Source of the DNA: Hofstenia miamia
Taxonomy: Eukaryota > Xenacoelomorpha > Acoela
Length of the DNA stretch: 64,000 nt
Assembly (NCBI GenBank): GCA_004352715.1
Contig: SCFE01000021.1
Span: 924,692-988,691 of the forward strand
Direction: 5' to 3'
The translations under genes and the position numbers were made by a program. This document shows, piece by piece, positions 1 to 13,100 of this stretch (its first letter is position 1; the number at the start of each line of letters is the position of its first letter). Below the pieces are notes generated by a model. That model saw only the letters and a list, made by a program, of their open reading frames with translations, did no database searches and was not told the DNA's origin.

Positions 1-180
1 TGGTCTGCCAGTTGGTTTCTTGCGATCGATGCGACCCAGTTTTTGGTATGTCGTAACTACTCGGTAAACAACATGACGTGAAACGGATAACAAGTTTGAA
101 ATTTCTTTCTGCGATAAATGTTCGCGATGTTTCCGAATGATCAATTTTCGTATTTCGTTGCACGTTTTTCTTTTGCCCAT
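1..180 (-). CDS. Tc1/mariner transposase, N-terminal part (runs off window)
   Basis: On the minus strand an ATG at 180-178 opens 60 codons to the window edge without a stop, starting MGKRKTCNEIRKLI. The content fits the N-terminal helix-turn-helix DNA-binding region of Tc1/mariner transposases: a basic start, a helix, 'LSQKEISNLLSVSRHVVYRVV' type HTH spacing, then a basic linker ending KKPTGRP, like the GRPR linker between the paired-like domains. The catalytic DDE/D domain would lie upstream of base 1, so activity cannot be judged. No inverted repeat was assigned with confidence. It lies antisense to the TANGO1-like gene. Confidence 0.75.
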   Translation of the reverse strand, partial: MGKRKTCNEIRKLIIRKHREHLSQKEISNLLSVSRHVVYRVVTTYQKLGRIDRKKPTGRP

Positions 181-1693
181 GGTTTCGAAACGACAATTAT
201 CTCGACTGGTATGTTTGATCAACAAGCAAGACTGATCTGCATGCAAAATATTTGCAAACAATTTTTTTCATGTTACTTAATTAATTAGTGGAAAATTAAT
301 TGAATTTGTTGCACAGTGTTTTTGCATCTATGCGCTATTATTTCAAACAAGTCTGTATATATATTGCAATTGGTTAGCTATTGCTACAGAAAAGTGTTTA
401 ACATTTGGTTTTCATTTCAGTTTTTTTCACACTAGATAAAAGTTTGGGGATTTTCCAAATATTTCAATTTTTACTGTTCATTTCCTAAGTGCGTTTCTAC
501 CTAAACGCCTATAATCCCCCTGAAGTGGGTTTTTAAAATCAAATAGACTCGTTCACATTTTTATTAATTTTGATAATAAATGTTTTTTAACTAAGAAACA
601 TTCAAATACAGTTAAAATAAGTATTTTTGAGGTAACTAAAACTAGATGTGAACAAACATTGATATATACAATATTGACAAATTTGGATGGATATTCTTTA
701 TTGTTAATTTTGACACTGATTCATCTGTGGATCAACCTACATTGATCTAGTCTTTTAAATCATCTCCGAACTTCGAAGAAATTCATGCCAGTAATACAAT
801 TGCCACAGAATCACTTAAGGCATGAATTTAGCTTTGACAGGAAGCTGACTTTTGCATGATGGGGTCATTTATTTGTAATACTGTATAAACGGTCGAATTC
901 GGCGTCTAGTTGTTCTCTAGAAACTTTAAAATTCCCATTTCCAAGTAACGGAAGTATCTGCATACATTATTGATATATGTTTTACTATTTTATGTAATCA
1001 GATTTGAATGCTGAATATTGCTTTGTGTCGAAAAATTGCAATAGCGTAGATTCATCACTGAATATGATATGATTCCAATCACAACAGTATGATTTATGTG
1101 CAAATTGATAATTGGCTTCTTTCTTGGTATTTCTAGACTTGAATTTCTTTTCACTTTTTCAGCACTTTGAATGATTGTTTTATTTCAATAGATGTGATGA
1201 ATGTATTTGGTTGGAAGAGAAATTGGTTCAATGAAATTGTTTTGTTGGAGTATGCGAACAGTGATTAGATGCATACCTCACTTTTTACGGCAACGGCTGT
1301 CTGCTTCATGCTGATCTGTTGGCGAAAAGTCACGTATTTTTTTTCACTTTGCCATAATTCCATTTTGATCCCTAATGCAATGTTTATAAATACATCCCCA
1401 ATGATAAGATCATTCCACAAATTTTCATTCCAATGAATAACAAGTACCGAATAGTCTAAAAAATCAATTCTGTTTGTTGCTTAGGACATATTAGTTCACA
1501 CTTTCACGGATCAAAGTAACATATTCATTAAAGAAATTTATATTTGTATAACCATTCAACTTTTTTCTAAATCTGTGTATTTGGGGTGTTGTGTATTACA
1601 TGATGTTTGTGAAAAGTTTTTTAATATATGTTATATACTTTTTGATGTTTTCAACTGATTTTCAAATGTTCACTTGTTGTGCCTATCCTAAAC
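181..1693. other. Stretch with no recognisable gene
   Basis: AT-rich, with stops in all frames and no ORF of note on either strand. I looked here for upstream exons of the TANGO1-like gene (signal peptide, SH3 domain) and found none I could support. It is probably intron or 5' flank. Confidence 0.5.
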
Positions 1694-3406
1694 ATGGTAT
1701 TAGATATGCAATGTTTAGAGAACAGTTCGTCTGGTGTTGAATTGAACATGGAAGGGAATGTTGACGACAATTTATTAGAGAAGAAAAATAAAGAGGAATT
1801 TGAGGAGGTCGATGAAGCTGCTCTTACTAATGTAGAAGATCCAGAAAACAACAGCAAACTGCTTGATAAGACTAAATCAACCTCAGATTTCAATAGTAAT
1901 TTGCAAGAATTAACCAGCAATCCAGAATCAAGTGCTAACGTCTATCTCACTAAATCTGAATCACTTTCCAGTATTGAACCACTAAGTATAAAAGACAATG
2001 CGGCAGCTGTGAACGATAAATTTGACAAGGGCAATCAGCAGGTGAAATTAAAATCACAAGATGACCTTAATATAAACAATGATAATAGTAATACAAATGA
2101 AAAGCATTCGCATTCAGGTAATGGCTTTGATGATTCTTCTAAAGGTTTTAAGCCATACTTAAGTGATGAAGACAATGTAAATAATGTAAATACATCACAT
2201 GCAATTTCTTCAAATTCCAGAAATACCGAAAATGGAGAGCATAGTATTGACAATCATGTACATGATAATGAGCCAATGCACATTCATGGAGACGGAAATG
2301 GTGATGTGCCAGTAGACATACAATTTGAATCGAAATCTGTACATTACAACGATGGCAGAAAGGAACAGACATTTCTACATGTTGATAATGATAATGATGA
2401 TCACAATAGTCATAATCATCAGCATAGGCATGAGAAATATGATGAGAAATACAAGATTGCAAAGGATGGTGTAATTCATGAACCACAATCTTCCGAAGTT
2501 AATAAAGATGATCATGATCTTCATCATATGTATAATGAAGATAAAGGTGACAATGTAAAGAATGGTGTTAGTCAAAAGTCGCAGTCATCACAAGTTGATA
2601 AAGATAATCGTGATCATCTTCATCATATATATGAAGATAAAAAATTTGAGAAAGTAGAGGTTAGTGCAAGTCAAAAGTTTTCAGAAGTTGTTGAGAATGA
2701 CAATCGTGATCATTATCGAAATGAAAATAAGCAGCATATGAATGAGGAGCATAGTGATAGTCAAAAGCCAAGTACGCCATTTTCTAGTCAGTCTTCAACC
2801 AAAACCGTTGAGCAAGATGAGTCTCAAAATATTCCAAGTGATTCAGAACGCGCCAATACCAATGAAATAATGAAAAATGACAATGTTGATCTGCCATTTT
2901 CTAATGAACATCGCATGAATATGAACAGTGATACTGGAGATCAACATAGAAAGAGTCCTGATTTAGCTGTTGGAAGTGATTATAAAAAGCAAAGTGATAA
3001 TAATCTGAACGAAAATATGTATACTTCCAGAAACAGTCAAGCTGATAATAACAGCCAGATTGAGTTAAAGCAAAGTGATGATTCTAGGCATCCAGCTCAT
3101 GAATTACATTCAAATGTAAATAGTGAAAAAATAAATAATTCTATAGAGGCTGTAGATAACAATGTTGAGAATAATGAAAACATTGATGACAAATGGGAGC
3201 CTTTGTACATGCACGACAAAACTGAAATAGATCATTATCCTAATATTCAAGAGTCTAAACTTGATACAATTAATGAAGACAAGAATGACAATGGTTTGAC
3301 AGCTAAGGAAAATGTTAATAAGAAAAACGAAGATAACCTTGTGGATGACGATGTATTTTGTTATTCAGACACGGAGTCTTGTCGATTTGTTGGTGAAACT
3401 CAAATG
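1694..3406 (+). CDS. Tango1: TANGO1-like exon 1 seen here: luminal acidic, His-rich domain
   Basis: One long open exon of about 571 codons ending at the donor ATG|GTAACA. The frame is open from 1646, but the codon at 1679 is GTG; the first ATG is 1694. A splice acceptor at 1717-1718 (TGTTTAG) would make this an internal exon starting at 1719, which I favour because the ATG is not followed by a hydrophobic signal. Composition is dominated by Asp, Glu, Asn, Ser and His, so it is likely disordered. Codons about 265-360 contain three imperfect repeats. The last residues before the junction include [10 protein letters not shown], just ahead of the membrane exon. Confidence 0.85.
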
Positions 3407-6400
3407 GTAACATTGTTTTTAACGAATATAGTATAACAATATTTTTAGAAAGAGTACTTAAAAATTTTGGTGCCAAAGGTTATATACATCCACCCAAATA
3501 TTGAGCTTTTCGTTACCAAGTTTGATCGGGTTGTTGACAAATTGGATACCGCTTACATTAAATCATTTTGTAAAAATGTAAGCTTTTTTCTTTTAGTTTT
3601 ATTTATTTATGTTATAGGTACCAACGCTTCGATGGTTGTGTGAGGAGAAGTTGTTTACAATACCATTGTGGTTTTTGATGTTCTTCGTTTCTTCCTTGTT
3701 ACTTCCATTTTTGTGTCTGTATTGTTGTTTTGTAAGTAACCGTACTAATATATATATATATATATTCTAACCGTAGACTGGGATAACTTCGCTATTGAAT
3801 TTTTAATTAATAGAACTATTTTAGAACGTTAAGAAATCGGATCATTTAGTTTACTACATCTTATGTGCATCCTTTTCTATTTGACTCGGTTTTTGCAAAG
3901 TTACCCAGTTTGAATTAATATTCATTTATTTTGAAGCTAACTTTTTACCAATTTTGTATTCTTAGTCGAGTAAGCACGATCCCTGTCTGATAAACGTTGA
4001 AGTATTTGAAAAAGAACTTCTATTTCTCCGTAAGGAACGCAGTTCGTATCAATCAAGCCTGAATAACTGCAATGATGAGGTTGTCAATTTTTATTTTTTG
4101 TTAATTCATGTTTGTTTTCTTTAGATAAATGAATTGAAGAAGCTGAACGAGGAAATTAAACTCAACAACAATTTGTCCCAGGTATATAAATGTTTTAATT
4201 CATAACATTATTTGGTACATGTATACGTTGCATACAGGGTGGGTGTCCAAAATAACACTGCAGTAAAAAGACAGAAATTTACTTAACAAAATGTTACAAA
4301 TTTTGATTGAAATGTCCGCCTTCAATTTTTAGACAGTTTTTCAAGTGTTTTGCATATTCGAGAAAACGATTTTCAAAGTATGGGAAATAATTTGTTCGAT
4401 GCTAGTGATAATCGCTGTTTTAAGCTTCATAGCGGTTTGAGTATTCTTTGGAAAAAACCGTTTCCTTCAGAGCGCCCCATAAAAACATCAGTCGGGATCT
4501 AGTCAGGTAACGAAGCAGACCACAGCCCTCGGATGATTACACGGTTTTCTAGCGACTTATTAATGAAGCTACATAGTGGCCACAGTGGTTTGAAAGGTTG
4601 TGTTTTCCTACTAGATTCATCCTTCTCAAAGATTATTTGGCTGTGGTATCGTTCTGAATTAATGGTTTCATTAAAGAAAATGGATTTTCGAGAGCTAGCA
4701 TACCAAGCACACGACTTTTGGTTATGCAGAGGCTTTTCTTTAAATTCATAAGGATTTTCAGCACTCCAAAAGCGGATCTTTTGATAATTCACAAAGGCTG
4801 AGAGTTGAAATGAAGCTTCTCCTGTAAAAATGTCAGCTCCACTAGCTTCTCGTCGTTTTTTACTACGAACTCCTGAAACCATCTGCAGATAATGAACACG
4901 TCTTTCGAAATCGCTTCTTTCACGTGATGAGGAACTGTCACTTTCTATGGATGAAGCGATTGCGTCTTTTTCAATGTGCCATGCAAAAAACATGCTCCAC
5001 TAAAATACTCGATGTTAAACCGTCAACACCATCTTCCTTCAGGAAGATAAATTGTTGTTTTAAATTCAGAATTCCGCTTTTATTAACACTTTAAACAATG
5101 TTTTAAAATACACAGTGACTTTTCGAACACCCTGTATTTACAATAATTTTAAATTGAACATCACGAATTTTTCAAATCTGGCAAGTGAACATCGAAGGTT
5201 CAACTAATTGTGTTTTGGTTAGTTAGAACTGCAAGCGAAATTGTTAGCATAAACAAGTCTTTCAGAACATAAGAAAATTGCGTACAATTAAGTTCACATA
5301 GAAAGAGAAATTTCACTGTGTGTAATAAATCTTAAACTAAACTGGAACGTTGGATAATAGCAAAGCATTTATTTTGATATTAATTTTTCGTATTGTATAA
5401 TTTTCATCTCAAAATATGAACTAAATTGACGTATTAGCGTTTTATTTTCAACGTTAAAATTGAAAAGACATTGTGTAAACTTTCCAATGTTTTTGAATAA
5501 AGTTTGAAATGTGCTCTTGAGCACAAAACAGTAATTTTCATTAAAGCTATTAAAGTAATATGAGTTTTCAAAATTCTGTTGAAATAGTAGTTGCAGTATG
5601 CAATATGATTAGTAATGGTGAATATCTAAAATCAAACTATTATTTAATATGATACCATTTCAATTGAAAAAACTAATTTTGACCTTTAAACTAGTGTATT
5701 TCAAATCTAGAGAAACATTTTTCGGTTCTCTGCAAAGGGAGTTGTTTTAGACATTCGATTGTACAACCATAGGCAACTGTTCATTGTGGTTTTTAACTTC
5801 ATTGTGGTTTTTGTGTATACAAACTCATTGATATATTTTCTTTGAAATTTTTAGTTTTGAAAATATTCTCTTTATAGGAAGACCGCTTGAAGGAGAAACA
5901 CTACATTGACCAGCTATCTACTCACCTAAAAACAAGTATCACTGAGAGTGACGAATTGAAACAGAATCTAGCTCAAAACCAAAACTATACTCAATCACTA
6001 ATTGAAGAAATTTCAAAACTCAGTGGACATGGCAAAAGACTGCAGAATGAATTAGAAAATGTACGTAAATGTGCAGTATATAAATTCTTTAACGTAGTCA
6101 GATTTATCAAATTTTTTATCGATTACGTTTATAAAAAATCATTTCGACAAAGGAATTTCATTTTCAACTTTTGCTGAGAGAAATATTTAACATTAGTTTT
6201 CTGAGAAATACCTTAATATGTAGAGTTGTCTATTTGAAAATTTTACTGTAATAAAGACAATATCATCAATGTTGCAATTCTAATTTGAAAATGAATGTTG
6301 TTTGTTAAATATAATATAAATAAAATAAACGTCTTTGAAAATTTAAAAATAATGATGGCATCAAATTTCTAAATGTTGCAAGTTGATAGTGCTGATATGA

Positions 6401-6938
6401 AGAATCCTTGTGCAAAACATCGTTGTAACATCATAATCCATCCAGAGTTGTTGGATATTTGGGAGGAAATTCCAAAGCCCAGGTAGAAAGGGATCAAGTA
6501 AAAAAGTCAATTTTGAACAACAAAAAATAGTTAGAATTTGTAAAATGACCGCCATTTCTTGCAGCACAAAGTTCTGCATGAGAAATAAAGAATGTCACCG
6601 TTCCTTCGAACATGTCAGCATAAATTCCCTGAAAAGGATGTTCAATTCTTTGTTCAACTCATTCAAAGAGGTAGATTAAGTATGAATAGTATAGATATGC
6701 ATATGCATACACAGAGAGGCTTTCACGTAACCTCACACAACAATTTAGATCTGAAAACCTAAGTGACAAATCAGAGAAAAATTCAACTGATGTTTTTCCG
6801 CAATTACTTTGAGAAAAATGGTTTTAGGAAACATCGGTTGGCCTTTAGTTGTAGAGTTTTATATTAATACCGTAGAGCGGGGCTACTTTGAACGAAAAAA
6901 CTAAAATCTTCCAATGTGATATAACTACAAAATCAATG

Positions 6939-6970
<32 letters not shown>

Positions 6971-7107
6971 NNNNNNNNNNNNNNNNNNNNNNNNNNNNNN
7001 NNNNNNNNNNNNNNNNNNNNNNNNNNNNNNNNNNNNNNNNNNNNNNGAGATACAATCAAATGCGTACAGTAGAGCGGGGCAATGTGATATAACTACAAAA
7101 TCAATGT

Positions 7108-7146
<39 letters not shown>

Positions 7147-10100
7147 TATAAGGTTTTCAGCCTTATAAACGACATATATCTATAAAAAGACATTGATTTT
7201 GTAGTTATATCACATTGGAAGATTTTATTTTTTTGTTCAAAGTAGCCCCGCTTGTTCAAAGTGGCCCCGCTCCACTGTACGCATTTGGTTGTATCTTTCA
7301 GCATTAATTGTAATTTCATTTAGTTTTAAGACCAACTTTAAAGTGTTTAATTTCCTATTATGATGGAAATGATCAGGGGGAATTATTATTGTATTGCAAT
7401 ATTTTATCAAAAATATATATAATGTTTTGCTGTCTCAAAAAACATTCAAATTATTTTCTGGATATTGCTAATTACAAAGAAATTATTTCTGGTCGAAATT
7501 TTGTTCTAATCGCAGCTCACAATTTCATTGCCAGTTTCAATATCCCAGAATACTTTGTTTGTCTAGATCAATAGCTTCCTCTCCAGATATATTGGCAATA
7601 TTTTCTTTCGGTAATCCGTAAGTGGATATCTTGCATTTCTGCATTTTCTGATTTTTAGTATAACACAATTATTGTGAAGGAAAATAAATTATATTTTCTT
7701 TACCTAAAAAATGAATTTTGTTTAATTATCGGAGATTATTATTTTAATAATAAACTATTGCGCACGTCTGGAAATGGTCTTTTGTTGAAATTATGCTGTC
7801 AATGAAAGCTGAAAAGTTGCTTTTACGTTAAATAATTTCAGTGGCAAAGGCAGGCCTTGTTTTTTATCAGCATTAGTAAGGACAAGGACTACTTGTATAT
7901 GGTAAAGACAAAGCGTTAGTAGGTAAGTCAATATTAAATAATTCATCGATGAACGTGAAATTCTAGTTTTGCAAGAAATTGTCGTTCAACGGTCGCCTAA
8001 ACTTGAAGATCGATTTCCTACAAGATAGGAGATTTGTACGTTTCAGATTTTGCAGTTGATCAAGTGGGCAATCTGAATTTCTCCCTCTCTATCGTTTATC
8101 ATAAAGTAGTTAAACTTATGAACTTATCAATTGGTAGTGCTATTTATGTTCAAACGTGTATATTTTTACAGTGGATACGTACATATCTATCTATTTCTTA
8201 TTTTTGCAGACGTTGATCAAATTGCATTTAGCAAACAAGCCACGTTCGTGAACTAAATGATGAATGTGACAAACAAGCAGAAGAAATTCACAACTACAAA
8301 CAATGTGTCGTCGATGCAGAGCTTCAAATATCCGCTTTATCAATAGAATTAAAGGATATTAAAAATGAGTATGTACTTCAAATTTATTTAGTATGCTCTT
8401 AAAAAATATTGATTTTGCTTTTAACAACTGTACGTATGGTAATGTGAACATCATAAAAAATTTTAAATACATTAATTTCATGTTATTTCAACATTATAAT
8501 GTGTGCAACTATGTTTATTTTGCAATGTGAAATCAAGATATCTATGGTTATGTACAAGACGATACGGTATCGTCTTGGTAATGTACATAATGTAATTTTC
8601 ATTTTTTACAATATTAAATTTGAGTCATTGATATCCAAAAGCTATGGAAGTGTTTTTTGGTAAAAGTGTAAAGTGTTTAAGCTCAAGTATATGATAAATC
8701 AATACAAGCCATCATCATTAATAGCAATATACATATAGGCCTACGATTTTTACGCGTAATCTAGCAACAATGTATGCGCATTGATTGCCAAATATTTTTG
8801 CAAGATGAAACTCCATGCCACTTTTCAAAAATTCGTTCATGATTATATCTTGCATTTTTTCACTCATATATCTTGTTATCAAGGCCCAATTTCAATCAGG
8901 AGTTTATATAAATGCCACAATAAATATTAATATGAACGCATTCTAAATCACAACAGGATATTACAAAACAGCGTAGTTTACACAATGACGCGGAGTTTTG
9001 AATATAGAATTCTTCATTAGCCAATGCTATTTCGCAAAAAGCCCATCGCTAAAGGCCCTACGAAAAGCAATTTTAGCACGCGTCGCATTAGTAGGAAGAA
9101 ATCCTTAACAAAATTCATATTATTAACAGGCCCAGCATCGACTGGCCCTTGCTCTTTGTTGATTGGCTTTTAATTGAATGCTTAAAAATTTAGATAGAAT
9201 TTATTAAATCAAGCTCTGTCGTTTCTCGATAAATATTGTGTAGGAGGCGTCCGTAGCAGTTTTTAAATTAATGTGCAACTATATATTAAACGAAATATTT
9301 AAGCTCAATCACTTCAAAATATGGAAATTTGATTTATCTCTTCATATATTTAGAGTTTTAGATATNATTTAAGCTCAATCACTTCAAAATATGGAAATTT
9401 GATTTATCTCTTCATATATTTAGAGTTTTAGATACATTTTATTAGAATATCTAGTGGGGCCGAGCCCCATGGGCCCCTAATTTAAAAGAATTATCTCTTG
9501 CTATAAAACTTTTAGATGTCTTTAAATTGACTTTGCTGCAATTTATTGATAATTACGATAAATTAAAATCTCATTATATATCACGATTTCCTCTTATTAG
9601 GATTGCAATTTTCAAGTTTTTAAAATGAAACTATACCCCTCAACCCTCTACAGTCTAAAAATAATGATTGATCTGCCTTTAGATATTTTTGAAACAGTTC
9701 AGTCAAACGTATTTTAGGTCTTTTAAGAATCATTAATATGTTTTCTGAGATATGAGATATGTCAACGGTTACGCAGGCCCGCATAGTTCACCACGTCCAT
9801 GTCCTTTCCACAAAAATATTAATGCGGGCTATGGGACGGGCTGGTCAAAATACAATGAACTGCAAGATGAAGTGCCTTGTCATAATTTTTAGTTAATATT
9901 ACAAAATTGCATATTTTTTATAATTTCCACATATGTTTGCAACTTGCATTCAACAAACTATTTTTGTAGTACGTTGGTACTGTTATTGTTAACCTACTAA
10001 TTATTGGACTAAAAGTTACTGGCGACTTTGAGCCGAGGTAATACGAATGTGGGTTGCGGGCCGATTTGGAACATTTCGACTTTGGAAAAACTTTATTGGA

Positions 10101-13100
10101 GTTATGTATATTTAAAAAATGTAGAATATTTTTTATATTGTATTAATGTGAATCTAGTTTTATTGCAAATGTTATAATCTTTCATCAAGAAATTTTGCTT
10201 AATTTTACCTAGTAACGCCCGCCGTAACCATCAAAAAATGTTTTATTAAAAATTGGAGCTCTGTAGTGTGGAAGAAGTTTGTTTTTGAATCTGTATATTT
10301 TACAGTCAGATTGTGTATTTTATATATAACATACTAAATATTGTATTGCTTACATTTTTGGGATAGAATAACAACCTGCAGTGCTTTAGAAAGTAATTTT
10401 CAAAATAGTAGTACTGTCATTTCCTGAACGATGGTTATTAATAGTTAGATACTTTGTTATAATTATTTACTATTTATGAAGATATTGCAGATGTGAATTT
10501 TTATGTATATTTCTAAGTACAGAATAACATTTGCTTCTTACGATCACATATTAGCTGACTATTTGTATAAAATCGATCTCAACGAAGCTCTGCAAATATG
10601 GCACTTGGGTGTCTTATTTATTTATCGAGTGTAACGACCCTTGCATTAAGAAGGTCCTGTATTATTGATAAGCGGTGTCTATTGAACTTGTGAATCACCG
10701 GATGAGTTAATCAGGCATTCATAGATAAGCAACTCTGAAGCATTATTTCAAAGCCGGTTGATATAATATTTGAAATATTTAATTGTGGAAATGAGTAATG
10801 CAGATAGATTTTTGATTTTATGCAATGCCAAACTTCAAATTTAGCAAATTTATTATATTGCAAGCTTAGAATGTAAATTTGTTTAATTAGCATTATTCTT
10901 ATTTTCAAGTCCTCGCTGTATAAATTCATTGGGTTCTGCGCCTGGGGCTCTCCGATCAACGCAAATTGACAATTACAACAATTCATTTTTTAAAATAACC
11001 GATCTTAACCAAGCTGAATTTTAGGGGTATGAAAATTCGGTTGAGTTTCACAAAAGTAACAAAGTAGAACCTTTATACCAGGGTCTGTAAATAATTGATT
11101 GTAAGTCTACCAATAAATTATTTATTTCCCAATCAATTAATTGAATTTGAAAATTTTCAGAATATTTTTTATATTTTTGTAATTCGTAACACTCTTAAGT
11201 GGCTAAGCTTTGAGAAATTTAATACATTGAAAGAAGAAGCGTGCGCGCTGCGGTGTTTTGCGGTGAAACATGGTTTTATTAACTCGAATGTATAATATTC
11301 GTTAGCTTCATTAATTGCAATTTCGGCAATCCTTAGTCTGTATCTTTTTAATGAATACAATTTCAATTTTCATAATTATTGAAGATTTAGATACTAAATA
11401 TGCTACGCTACTAGGGAGTTGGTTTGATTATTGAAATTAGAATTTTTTTAAAACAATGTCAAACGTATCGGCTGATGTATATATACATATAAACTCCTAC
11501 TTGCGCTTTGTACACCTTATTAACTTTCAGATAAATTTTCTCGAAAACTATGCACTTTTGTAACTTTTAAAATATGATAATTTAATTATAATTAGTATTT
11601 TGATATATAATGATTGTAATGAGATGCAACAATTTTGAAAAAAAGTTTTGCATTATCCGCAGCCTTGCGTTTTGTACACAAAATACACGCATACTGGCGC
11701 GTTGTACAAACACATTCTTATCAGAAACATTTATTTCAACAATAAAAAATTATGCTAGAAATTATAACTTAAAAAACGCGAAAAGGCTTGATTTACTTTA
11801 GAATGACTTTTTAAACCAGATTTTTCGTTTACTGGTACACAGCTCTTCTAGTGTTTGCAGGTTTCTACTTAACAGTAAATATACTTAATAGTAAGTTACT
11901 AGTAACCATAGTAGCAACTTAATTTGAGCTTACAGCGAGAGATTACAGGGGCTTAGTAGTAATAACACTTAAGGTCACTGTTGAGGTCCAGTGTCAAAGT
12001 CACTACGTAGTGGCAGCCAATCAAACAACATTATATTGTTTCTTCACTTTTGCATGCATTAAAGCAGTCATACAATCAATGAGCTATTAACTCGCACGTA
12101 CTTGATAGACAAATCTCCCAATAATTATGGGCAATGGAGGACATTAGAGTATTTTAGAATGTGACTAGAAAGTTACTTATGACTTACTAGAATGAATTTT
12201 TAAAACAGATTTTGCGTTTGCTGGTACAGCTCAGCTAGGGTTGACAGGTTACTACTTACTTGTAAGTGTACTTACTAGTATGTTATTAGTAACGTTACTA
12301 GTTCCTTAGTTTGAGCTTAATGCGCAGGTTATGTGGGTTCAGGTTGACCACTTCNAAGATTTAGATACTAAATATGCTACGCTACTAGGGAGTTGGTTTG
12401 ATTATTGAAATTAGAATTTTTTTAAAACAATGTCAAACGTATGGCCTGATGTATATATATATATACATATAAACTCCTACTTGCGCTTTGTGCACCTTAT
12501 TAACTTTCAGATAAATTTTCTCGAAAACTATGCACTTTTGTAACTTTTAAAATATGATAATTTAATTATAATTAGTATTTTGATATATAATGATTGTAAT
12601 GAGATGCAACAATTTTGAAAAAAAGTTTTGCATTATCCGCAGCCTTGCGTTTTGTACACAAAATACACGCATACTGGCGCGTTGTACAAACACATTCTTA
12701 TCAGAAACATTTATTTCAACAATAAAAAATTATGCTAGAAATTATAACTTAAAAAACCCGAAAAGGCTTGATTTAATTTACAATGACTTTTTAAACCAGA
12801 TTTTTCGTTTACTGGTACACAGCTCTTCTAGTGTTTGCAGGTTTCTACTTAACAGTAAATATACTTAATAGTAAGTTACTAGTAACCATAGTAGCAACTT
12901 AATTTGAGCTTACAGCGAGAGATTACAGGGGCTTAGTAGTAATAACACTTAAGGTCACTGTTGAGGTCCAGTGTCAAAGTCACTACGTAGTGGCAGCCAA
13001 TCAAACAAGTGTCAAAGTCACTACGTAGTGGCAGCCAATCAAACAACATTATATTGTTTCTTCACTTTTGCATGCATTAAAGCAGTCATACAATCAATGA

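Noticed and set aside
2035-2575. Minus-strand ORFs opposite the luminal exon
   Set aside because: Shadow frames of the Asn/His/Asp-rich + strand exon; they give unnatural His/Tyr/Ile-rich runs.
7101-7319. Minus-strand ORF across the MITE
   Set aside because: Made of TA repeat and inverted-repeat sequence.
11610-12868. Repeated 63- and 92-codon ORFs as a duplicated gene
   Set aside because: They are the same chance ORF in two copies of a probable contig overlap; composition is not coding-like.
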